Of a stretch of 64,000 nt of DNA, positions 1-8,974 are shown piece by piece (the first letter of the stretch is position 1; every line of letters begins with the position of its first letter). The position numbers and the translations under genes are program-made. The notes below the pieces were generated by a model. The model saw only the letters and a program-made list of their open reading frames with translations, had not been told where the DNA came from and searched no databases. The DNA is from an uncultured Bacteroidales bacterium (lineage in GTDB: Bacteria; Bacteroidota; Bacteroidia; Bacteroidales; UBA932): the NCBI GenBank assembly GCA_947253655.1, contig CAMYAE010000009.1, positions 12,765-76,764 of the forward strand, given 5' to 3'.

Positions 1-1731
1 GTTGTAATCCATAGAGCAGTAAGCTACAGCCGTATTGAAATCATTGTAAGGCCTTAACAGGCTTACTGCCTGCTTGTAGTCCCTGTCCCGAATGGCCTGT
101 ACCCCATTCATATACGTAGTGTCCAATACTGTTGTATGGACAGTGTCCTTTATCATATTCCGTCTGTGCAGATAAGTGTCAAACCTTACCGTACGAAGTT
201 TCGGGTAGATCTTGGTACGCAAGTAATTGTAATACGGCTCATTTTTAAGCATGGCTTCTCTGTCATCAGGATCGGAAGCCGCCTCAGGTGTAAAGAATGC
301 CGCCCTTTGACTGTTTGAAATTACCGTGTCACGTTCAACCAGGTTTTCCAACATTGACCAGTTCTCCGGGTTGTTTCTCGCAATGAAACGGATCTTTGCA
401 GGCTTGTTAAGCGAATTGAATTCTCCGGCGTAGTCCAATATCCTGCCCTGAACGGTTTTTAAGGAATCGGAATAATTTCTGATGAACATCTCAAAATAAT
501 TGCAGACGGCCTCCGAACGTTTCTTGGACAGCATTGCATTGTAGCTGTAACTGCCTTCCGGCGAGCATGATGCGGTGACAATAATGGAATCTATGTCAAA
601 GACCTCGTTTTGAACTAAAGTCCGCAGACTTTCTTTTATCCGGCCTATTTCACTCGCATTGTTTCCGAATTCGGGATTGACATTGTAATCAGCCGCCTCG
701 AAATCAATATAGCATATATTGTTGGCTGCCGCCCGTCGTTCTATGACTTTCGTCATATATTTCTCCCGATTATCTACAAGGGCACTAAGCGAACTGATGT
801 AAAAGGTGATAGGCTCACTTTTTGGAATTTTATAGATCTGTTTGTCCTGTTCATAGATGCTCCCGAACAGCCGCACGTCCGCCCTCCTTAGTTTAGGCCG
901 GGCCGAAATGGTCTGGACGTAACTGTAAACGAATTCATTGTCCGAATTCAGCATCACGGTGTCGAGCCTGAGACCTTCGGACAATATCGACACCTTTATG
1001 AATTTGTCATGCATCTTTTTTTTAATCCCTATCTTGTGCCTGTTCCTGTTTACGATAAATCTGTTTGTGTAGTGTTCCAGCGCTATCTTTTCCGTAACTC
1101 CGTAGGCTGATGTGAATTCAGTGTCCGATACGAAAGATGAGTCGCTTCTGTACCTGTAGATTTGAGGAATGTTGCGGCGTAAAAATATCTCCAACTGCCG
1201 TTCATCTATAAATTTAGTTGAGTCTGAAGAAATGGACGCCAGAAATTTGCGGTATTGCTCATAGCCTTTCAACTGTTGCTTTCTGTATTGCCTGCCAGTT
1301 ATTATTACAGGATCGAGACCGATTCTCTCGTTCAAGACAGTAAGTTCGGGATAGAATCTCGCCTGCCATTTGCTGTCCTGCATTTCTTTAGGGACATTAA
1401 TGTCAAAGCATATATCCACCATTCCATGCCGTTCGGCGATATTACGGAATCTTGCCGTGACTTTTGCAGCCTTTATCACATCGTTTGCAACCATTTCACC
1501 GTTCTCATCCCTTACGGCTTTCAATATCAGTATTTCCTTACCGTCATCATCTGTGACGGAAAGCGTATCCCTCGCTATTTCCGCATATTTGAGCTCCGGA
1601 ATGTCGCTTTTGTCCGATAATGAAATCAAAGAGCCGGGAACATTCTTTTTCAACGCTCCTATTTTACGGTATGTGGTGCAACCGGCAGCAAAGGCCAGCA
1701 AAATTGCCACGGCTATCAGATTCCTTTTCAT
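1..1731 (-). CDS. OmpA-like domain lipoprotein, 3' end outside window
   Basis: The frame is open from an ATG at 1731 to the first base of the window (577 codons), so the C-terminus is missing. The N-terminus is a lipoprotein signal with lipobox FAAGC (Cys17). A segment around codons 370-410 (TASCSPEGSYSYN, then LSKKRSEAVCNYF) resembles the OmpA C-terminal peptidoglycan-binding fold, where a G-H-T-D-like turn is followed by N-x-x-LSxxRA. The last visible codons look like the start of a tetratricopeptide-type helix. It lies 26 bases after ssb and is probably co-transcribed with it. An outer-membrane or periplasmic cell-envelope role is likely. The precise family is not recognised, and the OmpA assignment rests on one motif. 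Confidence 0.7.
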   Translation of the reverse strand, partial: MKRNLIAVAILLAFAAGCTTYRKIGALKKNVPGSLISLSDKSDIPELKYAEIARDTLSVTDDDGKEILILKAVRDENGEMVANDVIKAAKVTARFRNIAERHGMVDICFDINVPKEMQDSKWQARFYPELTVLNERIGLDPVIITGRQYRKQQLKGYEQYRKFLASISSDSTKFIDERQLEIFLRRNIPQIYRYRSDSSFVSDTEFTSAYGVTEKIALEHYTNRFIVNRNRHKIGIKKKMHDKFIKVSILSEGLRLDTVMLNSDNEFVYSYVQTISARPKLRRADVRLFGSIYEQDKQIYKIPKSEPITFYISSLSALVDNREKYMTKVIERRAAANNICYIDFEAADYNVNPEFGNNASEIGRIKESLRTLVQNEVFDIDSIIVTASCSPEGSYSYNAMLSKKRSEAVCNYFEMFIRNYSDSLKTVQGRILDYAGEFNSLNKPAKIRFIARNNPENWSMLENLVERDTVISNSQRAAFFTPEAASDPDDREAMLKNEPYYNYLRTKIYPKLRTVRFDTYLHRRNMIKDTVHTTVLDTTYMNGVQAIRDRDYKQAVSLLRPYNDFNTAVAYCSMDYN

Positions 1732-1757
1732 TTTTTCATAGGTTTAAGTTGCGTTTG

Positions 1758-2102
1758 TCAAGCTTCTTCGGCAGATTCGTATTCTTCGACAAGTTCCACT
1801 CTGTTCGCGAGGACTTCCATGACCTGCCTGAGGTTGCCCTCCGAATCATTATATTCTCTCGAACGCAGTCTTCCGCCTACCGTCACAGGAGCACCTTTGC
1901 ACAAGGTGCCAAAATCCACGATTCCCTTGCCTTTCCAAGCTACTATATTGTGCCAGGTGGTTTCAATCACGGGATTGCCGTCCCGCCCTTTGTAAATGTA
2001 GTTTGTGGCCAAAGAAAACCTTGCCACCTGAGTATCGCCTACATCCTGAATCTTGATGTTGCCGATATTTCCTCTCAGTTCGATTCTGTTAATCTGTTCC
2101 AT
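1758..2102 (-). CDS. ssb: Single-stranded DNA-binding protein, short form
   Basis: This is a 114-residue OB-fold protein beginning MEQINRIELRGNIGNIK. It has the SSB core pattern: an RFSLATN-like strand, a TTWHNIVAWKGKG strand, and GAPVTVGGRLRSREY. It should coat single-stranded DNA in replication, repair and recombination. The usual long Gly/Gln-rich linker and the acidic D-D-x-P-F tip that recruits partner proteins are absent, and the protein ends in EEYESAEEA. The cell may therefore have another full-length SSB, or this lineage may use a shorter tail. The OmpA-like lipoprotein gene follows after 26 bases. Confidence 0.9.
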   Translation of the reverse strand: MEQINRIELRGNIGNIKIQDVGDTQVARFSLATNYIYKGRDGNPVIETTWHNIVAWKGKGIVDFGTLCKGAPVTVGGRLRSREYNDSEGNLRQVMEVLANRVELVEEYESAEEA

Positions 2103-2337
2103 TTTGAAATAATCATTTAAGTTTATAAACCATGCGCGCTGTTGTTCGGAGGCAAAGTAAAGCTATAAAAGGTGGCTTTTGACAGGTTTTAAGAATCGTA
2201 TCCGATATTTTTGATGAATATTAAATTTTAAACAATCAGCAAAAATTTAACAATCGTGAAAATATCCGTTCTCTCGGCCACTTCATGGGAGAATAAAGGG
2301 TTTACTTGTATATATTCGTGTCTAAAATGAACGGATT

Positions 2338-2748
2338 ATGAGATATGTGATTGCAGATGAGGAGAGAGGGACATGCCTGGAGTGCGGTGAGCCTTTGGTG
2401 TATGGCAGGACGGACAGGAAGTTCTGCTGCGATAAATGCAAAAACCGTTACCACAACAGGCGGATCAGAAATTCCAGAAATATGAAACTGAGAGTCTGGA
2501 ATGCTTTGGAGAAGAATCACGGCATATTGGAAAGCCTTATTAAAATGGATGTGGATGCAATAAAACTGCCTGACCTTTCATCTTTGGGCTTCAATATGGA
2601 ATACTCTACTTCTTTCCATAAAGTAGGTCGCCATAGCCAATTCCGATGTTTTGACATATTGTATTATATGACGGATTCTAAAATTTTCGGCATAAGAAAA
2701 GTAGCGGCTTTTATCTCCGAGTTGGGGAATGTCGCCAATGATGCGTAA
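2338..2748 (+). CDS. Small zinc-ribbon protein of unknown function
   Basis: This is a 136-residue protein. Residues 13-36 carry a four-cysteine zinc ribbon: C-L-E-C, then about 13 residues, then C-C-D-K-C followed by KNRYHNRR. That pattern resembles short treble-clef or zinc-ribbon proteins that are common in Bacteroidota. The rest is helical and basic, with no membrane segment or signal peptide, so it is probably cytoplasmic and may bind nucleic acid. It lies 24 bases upstream of dcp in the same direction, which allows co-transcription. I do not recognise a named function. Confidence 0.6.
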   Translation: MRYVIADEERGTCLECGEPLVYGRTDRKFCCDKCKNRYHNRRIRNSRNMKLRVWNALEKNHGILESLIKMDVDAIKLPDLSSLGFNMEYSTSFHKVGRHSQFRCFDILYYMTDSKIFGIRKVAAFISELGNVANDA

Positions 2749-2772
2749 ATTTGTCATAATTATTTATATGAC

Positions 2773-4815
2773 ATGGAAGAAGACAGAATAGAAAACAACC
2801 CTTTACTTGCAACATCGGAAGCTGCTTTCGGTGCTCCGCGCTTTGATCTGATTGATAACAGGTTTTATATTCCTGCATTCAAGGAGGCTATATGCCGTGC
2901 CAAGTCAGAAATAGATTCAATAGTAGCCAATCCCGAAGTTCCAGATTTTGAAAACACTATCGAGGCTATAGAGTATGCCGGCAGGCAGTTGTCAGAAGTC
3001 GAGGAGATTTTCTTCAATCTTCTCGAAGCGGATTCAGATGACGAGATGCAGAAAATTGCGGAGGAGGTTTCTCCGATGTTGACTGATTATCAGCTTTATA
3101 TATCTCTGAATACCGGACTTTTCAATAAGGTCAGACAGGTCTATGAGAATTCAAGACAGACTGATCCTACCCGAAAAAAGCTGCTTGAGGACACATACAG
3201 GTCATTCAAGAGGAACGGAGCGGAACTTCCGGATGATGACAAGGCTCTATTTGGCCGGATGAACGAGGAGCTTGCACTTCTGGAATTGAAGTTCGGCAAG
3301 AATGTACTGGCGACCACCAACGCATTTTCATTGCATATAACCGACAGATCCCAACTTGCCGGCTTGCCGGAATATGTCTTGGAGGCTGCAGCAGAGACCG
3401 CTACCGAAAGAAACGAAGACGGCTGGATCTTTACCCTCGACTATCCGAGCTATTCTTCATTCATGAAATTCAGTTCCGACAGGGAGCTCCGCAGAAAGAT
3501 GTGTATGGCCTATTCTTCAAGAGGAATTGGGGGAGAGACAGATAATACTCAGATAATCAGGAGGATTGTCGAGCTTAGGATGAAGATTGCAAATCTTGTC
3601 GGCTATGAGACCTATGCTGATTATATGCTTGAGGACAGAATGGTGAAAACGAGAAGTCGTGTGAATGAATTTATTTCAGCATTGATGAAGCCGTCTCTCT
3701 TAAAAGCCCATGATGAAATTGCCGGCCTTTCCGCATTTGCGAAGGAGAACGGCTTTGAAAATGATATGATTATGCCTTGGGACTTCAGTTATTGGGCTGA
3801 GAAATACAGACAGATGAAATTCTTTATTGATGAAGAGGCATTAAAGCCATATTTCAGCCTGGAAGCTTGCCTTGAAGCTGTTTTGGGGCTTGCTAAAAAA
3901 CTGTATGGACTTGATTTTGTTTTAAGGAACGATATTCCTGTCTACCATAAGGACGTGAGAGTATATGATGTAATAGACGGCACAGGAGAGCATCTGGCAC
4001 TTTTCTATACAGACTTTTTCCCTCGTCCAAGCAAAAGAGGAGGTGCATGGATGACTGAATTCCGGGGGCAGTATATATATGAGGGGAAAGATTTCAGGCC
4101 CTTTGTAAGCATAGTAACTAATTTCACCAAACCAACCTCAAATAGGCCGTCGCTTCTTACTCACAATGAGTTAGTTACATTGCTTCATGAATTCGGACAC
4201 TCCCTTCACGGGATTTTGTCAAAGTGCCGTTATCCGTCAATTTCAGGGACTGGAGTTGCCCGTGATTTTGTGGAACTGCCGTCCCAAATTATGGAAAATT
4301 GGGCCTATGAGCCTGAATTCCTGAACACATTTGCAAGACATTATAAGACAGGAGAGAATATCCCTGCCGAATTTCTTGACAGAATTGTTGCCGGAAAGAA
4401 CTTCCTTTCCGGTTATCAGCAAGTGCGGCAGCTGCAATTCGGTATCGTGGACATGGCATGGCATTCCTTGTCGGAACTTAAGGAATGCAGTGTGCAGGAT
4501 TTTGAAAATGAGACGTTGGCTCCATACAGGACATTACCTGTCGTTGACGGTATTGCCGTATGTCCGTCATTCGGGCATATTTTCTCAGGAGGTTATGCAG
4601 CAGGGTATTACAGTTATAAATGGGCAGAAGTCCTTGAAGCGGATGCCTTTTCATTGTTCAAGACAAAGGGCATTTTCAACAGGGAGGTCGCCCAGAGCTT
4701 TAGAAAGAACATCCTCGAACGTGGGGCGTCCGAGGATGAGGGTGTGCTTTACCGTAATTTCAGAGGACATGAGCCTCAGCCTGAGGCACTTCTGATAAAA
4801 TTAGGGATTATATAG
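2773..4815 (+). CDS. dcp: M3-family metallopeptidase, peptidyl-dipeptidase Dcp / oligopeptidase A type
   Basis: At 680 residues this is the usual length for the M3A family. The zinc motif HEFGH is at residues 472-476, in the context TLLHEFGHSLHG. The third zinc ligand is expected in the following VELPSQIMENWAYE segment. There is no signal peptide, so the enzyme should act in the cytoplasm, cleaving dipeptides or short pieces from oligopeptides during peptide turnover. Dcp and oligopeptidase A (PrlC) are hard to tell apart by eye. The 3' end overlaps the convergent MFS gene by 8 bases, so both stop codons lie in shared DNA and there is no room for a separate terminator. Confidence 0.92.
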   Translation: MEEDRIENNPLLATSEAAFGAPRFDLIDNRFYIPAFKEAICRAKSEIDSIVANPEVPDFENTIEAIEYAGRQLSEVEEIFFNLLEADSDDEMQKIAEEVSPMLTDYQLYISLNTGLFNKVRQVYENSRQTDPTRKKLLEDTYRSFKRNGAELPDDDKALFGRMNEELALLELKFGKNVLATTNAFSLHITDRSQLAGLPEYVLEAAAETATERNEDGWIFTLDYPSYSSFMKFSSDRELRRKMCMAYSSRGIGGETDNTQIIRRIVELRMKIANLVGYETYADYMLEDRMVKTRSRVNEFISALMKPSLLKAHDEIAGLSAFAKENGFENDMIMPWDFSYWAEKYRQMKFFIDEEALKPYFSLEACLEAVLGLAKKLYGLDFVLRNDIPVYHKDVRVYDVIDGTGEHLALFYTDFFPRPSKRGGAWMTEFRGQYIYEGKDFRPFVSIVTNFTKPTSNRPSLLTHNELVTLLHEFGHSLHGILSKCRYPSISGTGVARDFVELPSQIMENWAYEPEFLNTFARHYKTGENIPAEFLDRIVAGKNFLSGYQQVRQLQFGIVDMAWHSLSELKECSVQDFENETLAPYRTLPVVDGIAVCPSFGHIFSGGYAAGYYSYKWAEVLEADAFSLFKTKGIFNREVAQSFRKNILERGASEDEGVLYRNFRGHEPQPEALLIKLGII

Positions 4816-6115
4816 CCCTTTCGTCCTTGGCCGGATCCTTGAACAGTATAAGGAACAGGATACCGACAACCATGGCGTAGCCCGCAAAAATAAACCAGAC
4901 CGTAGACCAGGCTCCAGGTGTGTTGCCTGCTGTAATTCCTTGTGTAACCCCGTTAATGACGGCTTCGGCAGGATGAGTGAAAATATTGACCACTGCTTGT
5001 GCACTCAATGTCCCTATGGTGGCTCCAAGACCGTTCGTCATAAGCATAAATAGTCCTTGGGCACTGGACCTCATCTTGATGTCTGTCTTGTGGTTTACAT
5101 ATAGCGAGCCCGATATGTTGAAGAAGTCGAAAGCTACGCCGTAGACAAGCATTGAAAGTATGAACCAGATTACACCGGGGAATGCCGGATTGCCGATTCC
5201 GAAGAAACCGAAACGGAACACCCAGGCGAACATCGAAATCAGCATGACTTTCTTAATACCGAACTTCTTCATGAAGAAAGGTATCAGAAGTATGCACAAA
5301 GTCTCTGACATCTGTGATATGGATATCAGAATGTTTGCGTGCTTTACACCAAAAGTGTCACTGAATGCCGGATTTGCACCGAACTGAGTGATGAATGGAT
5401 TTGCAAAACCATTGGTGATTTGAAGAGCGGCTCCCAGCAGCATTGAGAAAATGAAGAAAATAGCCATTTGGGAGTCCTTTAACAAGGAGAATGCCTTAAG
5501 TCCCGTGGCCTCCATGAAATCAGTTGATTTGCTTGTGCTTACAGGTACATTAGGCAGTGTGAGCGAATATATGCAAAGTACAATGCCAAGTATGCCGGAT
5601 ACGATGAACTGGTAAGGTGTATGCTGGAATCCGAGCAGATCCACTATAACCATGCTGCATATAAATCCTACTGTTCCGAACACTCTGATTGGCGGAAATG
5701 CCTTGACAGTATCCTTGCCTGCACCTTCCAGACCTGAATAGGCCACTGAATTTGATAATGCTATGGTCGGCATGTAGAAGGCGACGCTTATGGAGTAAAG
5801 AGTGAAAAGCGTACCGAAACTTACTGAATTGCCGGCAGATATTCCGTACAATCCGGCTGCAATCAAGAAGCCTCCGGCTATCAGGTGACAGGCACTCAGC
5901 ACTTTCTGAGCCTGAATAAATTTGTCGGCCACTATGCCGATTATAGCCGGCATGAAAATGGAGACTATGCCTTGCATTGAGAAAAACAGTCCGATTTTGC
6001 TTCCGAGACCGGCATTTGCAAGATAACTTCCCATAGATGTCAGGTAGGCTCCCCAAATTGCATATTGCAGAAAGTTCATTATAATCAGCCGAATGCTTAT
6101 TCCTTTATTGTTCAT
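4808..6115 (-). CDS. MFS transporter, nucleoside:H+ symporter (NupG/XapB-like) type
   Basis: This is a 435-residue membrane protein with about 12 hydrophobic segments. The N-terminus (FLQYAIWGAYLTSMGSYL) is typical of the nucleoside:proton symporter branch of the major facilitator superfamily, which has many Bacteroidota members. It should import nucleosides or a related small solute across the inner membrane; the exact substrate cannot be read from sequence. It is transcribed alone, divergently from tgt, and ends inside the last codons of dcp. A perfect minus-strand -7-like box (TACATTTG) lies 41-48 bases upstream of the start codon. Confidence 0.82.
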   Translation of the reverse strand: MNNKGISIRLIIMNFLQYAIWGAYLTSMGSYLANAGLGSKIGLFFSMQGIVSIFMPAIIGIVADKFIQAQKVLSACHLIAGGFLIAAGLYGISAGNSVSFGTLFTLYSISVAFYMPTIALSNSVAYSGLEGAGKDTVKAFPPIRVFGTVGFICSMVIVDLLGFQHTPYQFIVSGILGIVLCIYSLTLPNVPVSTSKSTDFMEATGLKAFSLLKDSQMAIFFIFSMLLGAALQITNGFANPFITQFGANPAFSDTFGVKHANILISISQMSETLCILLIPFFMKKFGIKKVMLISMFAWVFRFGFFGIGNPAFPGVIWFILSMLVYGVAFDFFNISGSLYVNHKTDIKMRSSAQGLFMLMTNGLGATIGTLSAQAVVNIFTHPAEAVINGVTQGITAGNTPGAWSTVWFIFAGYAMVVGILFLILFKDPAKDERAI

Positions 6116-6155
6116 ACCAATTTGACATTTTATATTGATTATCAGTATAGGATTG

Positions 6156-6163
6156 CAAATGTA
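6156..6163 (-). promoter_or_regulatory. Possible -7 box for the MFS gene
   Basis: The plus strand reads CAAATGTA, which is TACATTTG on the minus strand. This is a full match to the Bacteroides -7 consensus TAnnTTTG and sits about 40 bases before the MFS start codon. No TTTG -33 element is found at the expected 19-21 base spacing, so this is a partial match. Confidence 0.35.
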
Positions 6164-6184
6164 ACTCTTTTGCCTTAAAATTAC

Positions 6185-6192
6185 TATCTTTG
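6185..6192 (+). promoter_or_regulatory. Possible -7 box for the tgt-murF operon
   Basis: TATCTTTG fully matches the Bacteroides -7 consensus TAnnTTTG and lies about 62 bases before the tgt start. The nearest TTTG upstream (6169-6172) is only 12 bases away, too close for the usual 19-21, so the -33 element is unclear. It sits 21 bases from the divergent box of the MFS gene. Confidence 0.35.
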
Positions 6193-6254
6193 AAAGTTAA
6201 ATAAATGCAGTTCGGTGTTGTTTTGGAATGCCGATGTTGTTTTGAAGCGGTTTT

Positions 6255-7385
6255 ATGAAGTTTACTAAGTTAGCGTCCGACAAGAATTCAAATGCCCGTT
6301 GCGGCGTAATCGTTACTGACCATGGCCGGGTGGAGACCCCGATTTTCATGCCGGTCGGTACGGTCGGCTCGGTGAAGGGTGTATATCATAGAGACCTGAA
6401 AGAAGATATCGGTGCCCAAATTATTCTTGGAAACACCTATCATCTTTATCTTCGTCCCGGACTGGAGACCTTGCGTTCTGCCGGAGGTCTGCACAAATTT
6501 ATCGGCTGGGACAGGCCGATTCTTACGGACAGCGGTGGCTTTCAGGTGTTTTCACTGACATCAATTCGAAAGCTGACTTCTGAAGGTTGCACTTTTTCTT
6601 CACATATTGACGGCTCAAGACATACTTTTACCCCAGAGAATAATGTTGACATTCAAAGGATTATCGGTGCGGACATTATGATGGCCCTTGACGAATGCTG
6701 CCCGGGAGACGCTGATTATAAATATGCCGAAAAGTCATTGAAGCTTACGCAGTCTTGGCTGGAGAGATACATCAAACATTTTGATGAGACCGAACCCCTT
6801 TATGGGTACGAGCAGACTGTTTTCCCTATAGTGCAGGGGTGTGTCTATCCCGATCTGAGAAAAAGGGCCGTGGAACATGCAATAGCCTTTGGGCGCGACG
6901 GTTATGCCATCGGAGGACTTGCGGTCGGTGAGCCAAAAGAAAAAATGTACGAGATGCTGGAGCTCGTATGTCCTTTGCTGCCTGATGACAAGCCGCGCTA
7001 CCTTATGGGTGTCGGCACTCCGGAGAACATTCTTGAGGGTATAGCGAGAGGCGTGGATATGTTTGACTGCGTAATGCCTACAAGAAACGGCCGGAACGGT
7101 ATGCTATTCACTTGGAACGGTATTATGAATATGAGGAACAAGAAGTGGGAGAATGATTTTTCTCCGATAGACCCGGAAGGCACGTCTTTCGTGGACAGAC
7201 ATTATTCCAAGGCATATCTCCGTCATCTTTTCGTGGCAAAGGAGATGTTTGCGGCAATGATTGCAAGCGAACATAACCTTGCATTTTACCTTGACCTTGT
7301 GCGTCAGGCAAGGGCACATATAATTGCTGGCAATTTTAATTCGTGGAAAAACGAAACGGTTAAGAAAGTAATGACAAGACTTTAG
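6255..7385 (+). CDS. tgt: Queuine tRNA-ribosyltransferase (tRNA-guanine transglycosylase)
   Basis: At 376 residues this is standard bacterial Tgt length. It exchanges guanine-34 of GUN-anticodon tRNAs for preQ1 or queuine. Visible motifs are TDSGGFQVF with the catalytic Asp92, GGLAVGEPKEKMYEML, and DMFDCVMPTRNGRNG containing the likely nucleophile Asp271. The C-terminal region that in E. coli holds three zinc-binding cysteines (C-x-C-x-x-C before Y-S-x-A-Y-L-x-H-L) reads EGTSFVDRHYSKAYLRHL here, so all three cysteines are replaced, although the later His in the EHNLAFYL context remains. I recall similar losses in other Bacteroidales. It is the first gene of an operon; the LptF/G-like gene starts 3 bases later. 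Confidence 0.96.
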   Translation: MKFTKLASDKNSNARCGVIVTDHGRVETPIFMPVGTVGSVKGVYHRDLKEDIGAQIILGNTYHLYLRPGLETLRSAGGLHKFIGWDRPILTDSGGFQVFSLTSIRKLTSEGCTFSSHIDGSRHTFTPENNVDIQRIIGADIMMALDECCPGDADYKYAEKSLKLTQSWLERYIKHFDETEPLYGYEQTVFPIVQGCVYPDLRKRAVEHAIAFGRDGYAIGGLAVGEPKEKMYEMLELVCPLLPDDKPRYLMGVGTPENILEGIARGVDMFDCVMPTRNGRNGMLFTWNGIMNMRNKKWENDFSPIDPEGTSFVDRHYSKAYLRHLFVAKEMFAAMIASEHNLAFYLDLVRQARAHIIAGNFNSWKNETVKKVMTRL

Positions 7386-7388
7386 GCT

Positions 7389-8486
7389 ATGGCTCTCAAT
7401 ATCAGAAAATTAGATTTATATATAGCGAAGAAGTTCATATTTACTTTCTTCATCGCCATTCTACTTATCATTGGTATTGTCATAATCTTTGACATTAGTG
7501 AGAAGATAGATGACTTTGTGCAGCATAACGCTCCTCTAAATGAGATTGTATTCGATTATTATCTCAATTTCATACCGTATTTCATGAATATGTTCAGTCC
7601 TCTGTTCGTTTTCATTACGGTAATTTTCTTTACTTCGCGAATGGCCGCCAATTCTGAAATAGTAGCCATTTTGTCCTGCGGCGTTAGCTATCACAGAATG
7701 ATGGTGCCGTATATCTTTTCCGCATTTATTATAGCAGCTTTTTCATTGTCCTTGAACCTTTTTGTTATTCCAAAGGCGAATACCAAGATAAACGAATTTA
7801 AATCAAAGTATGTACGGTTTATGGACAACAGGACGCCTGACGATAATGTTCATTATCAGATTGATGAGGGACAATTTGTGTTTGTGGAGTCTTTCAGCAA
7901 ATGGAACAATACCGCATACGGGTTTAGCCTGGAGACGATCAAGGACAACAGGTTAGTCTCAAAACTCACTGCGGAAACGGCTGTATGGGACAGTACGATG
8001 CGCGGCTGGCACCTTAAGGATTACTTTATCCGGAGCTATTCCGAGGAGAGCATAGAGGATAAAATTATCTCCGGTGCATCTATCGATACCGTTATTAACC
8101 TTACCATAGAAGATTTTTATCGGAAGAAAAGCACTGTGGAAAATCTTTCCTATGCTGATCTTAACCGACTTGTCGCGACCCAGAAAATGAGGGGAGATGC
8201 GAATGTGAAGTATTCGCTGATAGAGAGAAATTCGAGGTTTGCACTGCCTTTTTCAGCCTTTATATTGACGATAATAGGCGTTTCACTGTCCTCCAGAAAA
8301 AAACGCGGAGGAATCGGGTGGAATTTGGCCATAGGTATAACCTTGAGTTTTTCGTACATACTATTCCAGAGATTCAGCCAGATGTTTGTATATACCGGAG
8401 CCCTTCCGCCAGGATTTGCAATGTGGCTGCCTAACCTGATATTTACCGTTATAGCTGCTGTCTTATATAAGTTAGCCCCAAAATAG
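7389..8486 (+). CDS. LptF/LptG-family permease (YjgP/YjgQ)
   Basis: This is a 365-residue inner-membrane protein. It has three N-terminal transmembrane segments (about residues 15-40, 58-80 and 98-125), a periplasmic beta-rich middle region, and three C-terminal segments (about 275-365). This is the YjgP/YjgQ layout of LptF/LptG, the membrane subunits of the ABC machine that extracts lipopolysaccharide from the inner membrane and passes it to the Lpt bridge. Only one such gene is here, so its partner must lie elsewhere. It follows tgt by 3 bases and precedes dut by 46. Whether it is LptF or LptG cannot be decided by eye. Confidence 0.85.
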   Translation: MALNIRKLDLYIAKKFIFTFFIAILLIIGIVIIFDISEKIDDFVQHNAPLNEIVFDYYLNFIPYFMNMFSPLFVFITVIFFTSRMAANSEIVAILSCGVSYHRMMVPYIFSAFIIAAFSLSLNLFVIPKANTKINEFKSKYVRFMDNRTPDDNVHYQIDEGQFVFVESFSKWNNTAYGFSLETIKDNRLVSKLTAETAVWDSTMRGWHLKDYFIRSYSEESIEDKIISGASIDTVINLTIEDFYRKKSTVENLSYADLNRLVATQKMRGDANVKYSLIERNSRFALPFSAFILTIIGVSLSSRKKRGGIGWNLAIGITLSFSYILFQRFSQMFVYTGALPPGFAMWLPNLIFTVIAAVLYKLAPK

Positions 8487-8532
8487 CCTATGACAAAGAT
8501 TAATTAAAGATTTATAAAAATTAAATTAATAT

Positions 8533-8967
8533 ATGAAAGTGCAGATTATCAACAAATCGGCTTATCCTAATCCGGCTTATGCTACAGATTTGTCGGCCGG
8601 AATGGATTTGCGTGCAAATATAGAAGAGCCTATAATATTGAAGCCCCTTGAAAGGGCTCTTATACCGACGGGGCTCTATATTGCCCTGCCTGAAGGCTAT
8701 GAGTGCCAGGTGCGTCCAAGAAGCGGTCTGGCTGTAAAGCACGGAATCACCGTACTGAATTCCCCCGGAACCGTTGATGCGGACTATAGAGGGGAATTGC
8801 GCACCCTGCTTGTGAATCTTTCCTCAGAGCCTTTTACAATAGTACCGGGGGAAAGGATTGCACAGATGATAGTGTCCAAGCACGAACACGTGAAATGGGA
8901 CAATGTGGAATTTCTTGACGAGACGGGTAGGGGAGAAGGCGGTTTCGGCAGTACGGGAGTAAAATAA
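8533..8967 (+). CDS. dut: Deoxyuridine 5'-triphosphate nucleotidohydrolase (dUTPase)
   Basis: This is a 144-residue trimeric-type dUTPase. All five family motifs are visible: AGMDLRA, PRSGLAVKHGI, GTVDADYRGEL (catalytic Asp), GERIAQMI, and the glycine-rich C-terminal RGEGGFGSTG that closes over the active site. It hydrolyses dUTP to dUMP and pyrophosphate, supplying dTMP synthesis and keeping uracil out of DNA. It is in the tgt-murF operon, with murF starting 7 bases after the stop. Confidence 0.96.
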   Translation: MKVQIINKSAYPNPAYATDLSAGMDLRANIEEPIILKPLERALIPTGLYIALPEGYECQVRPRSGLAVKHGITVLNSPGTVDADYRGELRTLLVNLSSEPFTIVPGERIAQMIVSKHEHVKWDNVEFLDETGRGEGGFGSTGVK

Positions 8968-8974
8968 TCGGCTT

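Noticed and set aside
1620..2120. Plus-strand open frame of 166 codons over ssb
   Set aside because: It is opposite ssb and the start of the OmpA-like lipoprotein, both of which have clear motifs.
2338..2748. Zinc-ribbon protein considered as a toxin-antitoxin member
   Set aside because: It has no partner gene of suitable size and overlap. Its neighbour is a peptidase of 680 residues.
8882..8896. Possible parS-like site (AACACGTGAAAT) inside dut
   Set aside because: Only the right half fits the usual GTTTCACGTGAAAC palindrome and it lies in conserved coding sequence. The match is likely chance.
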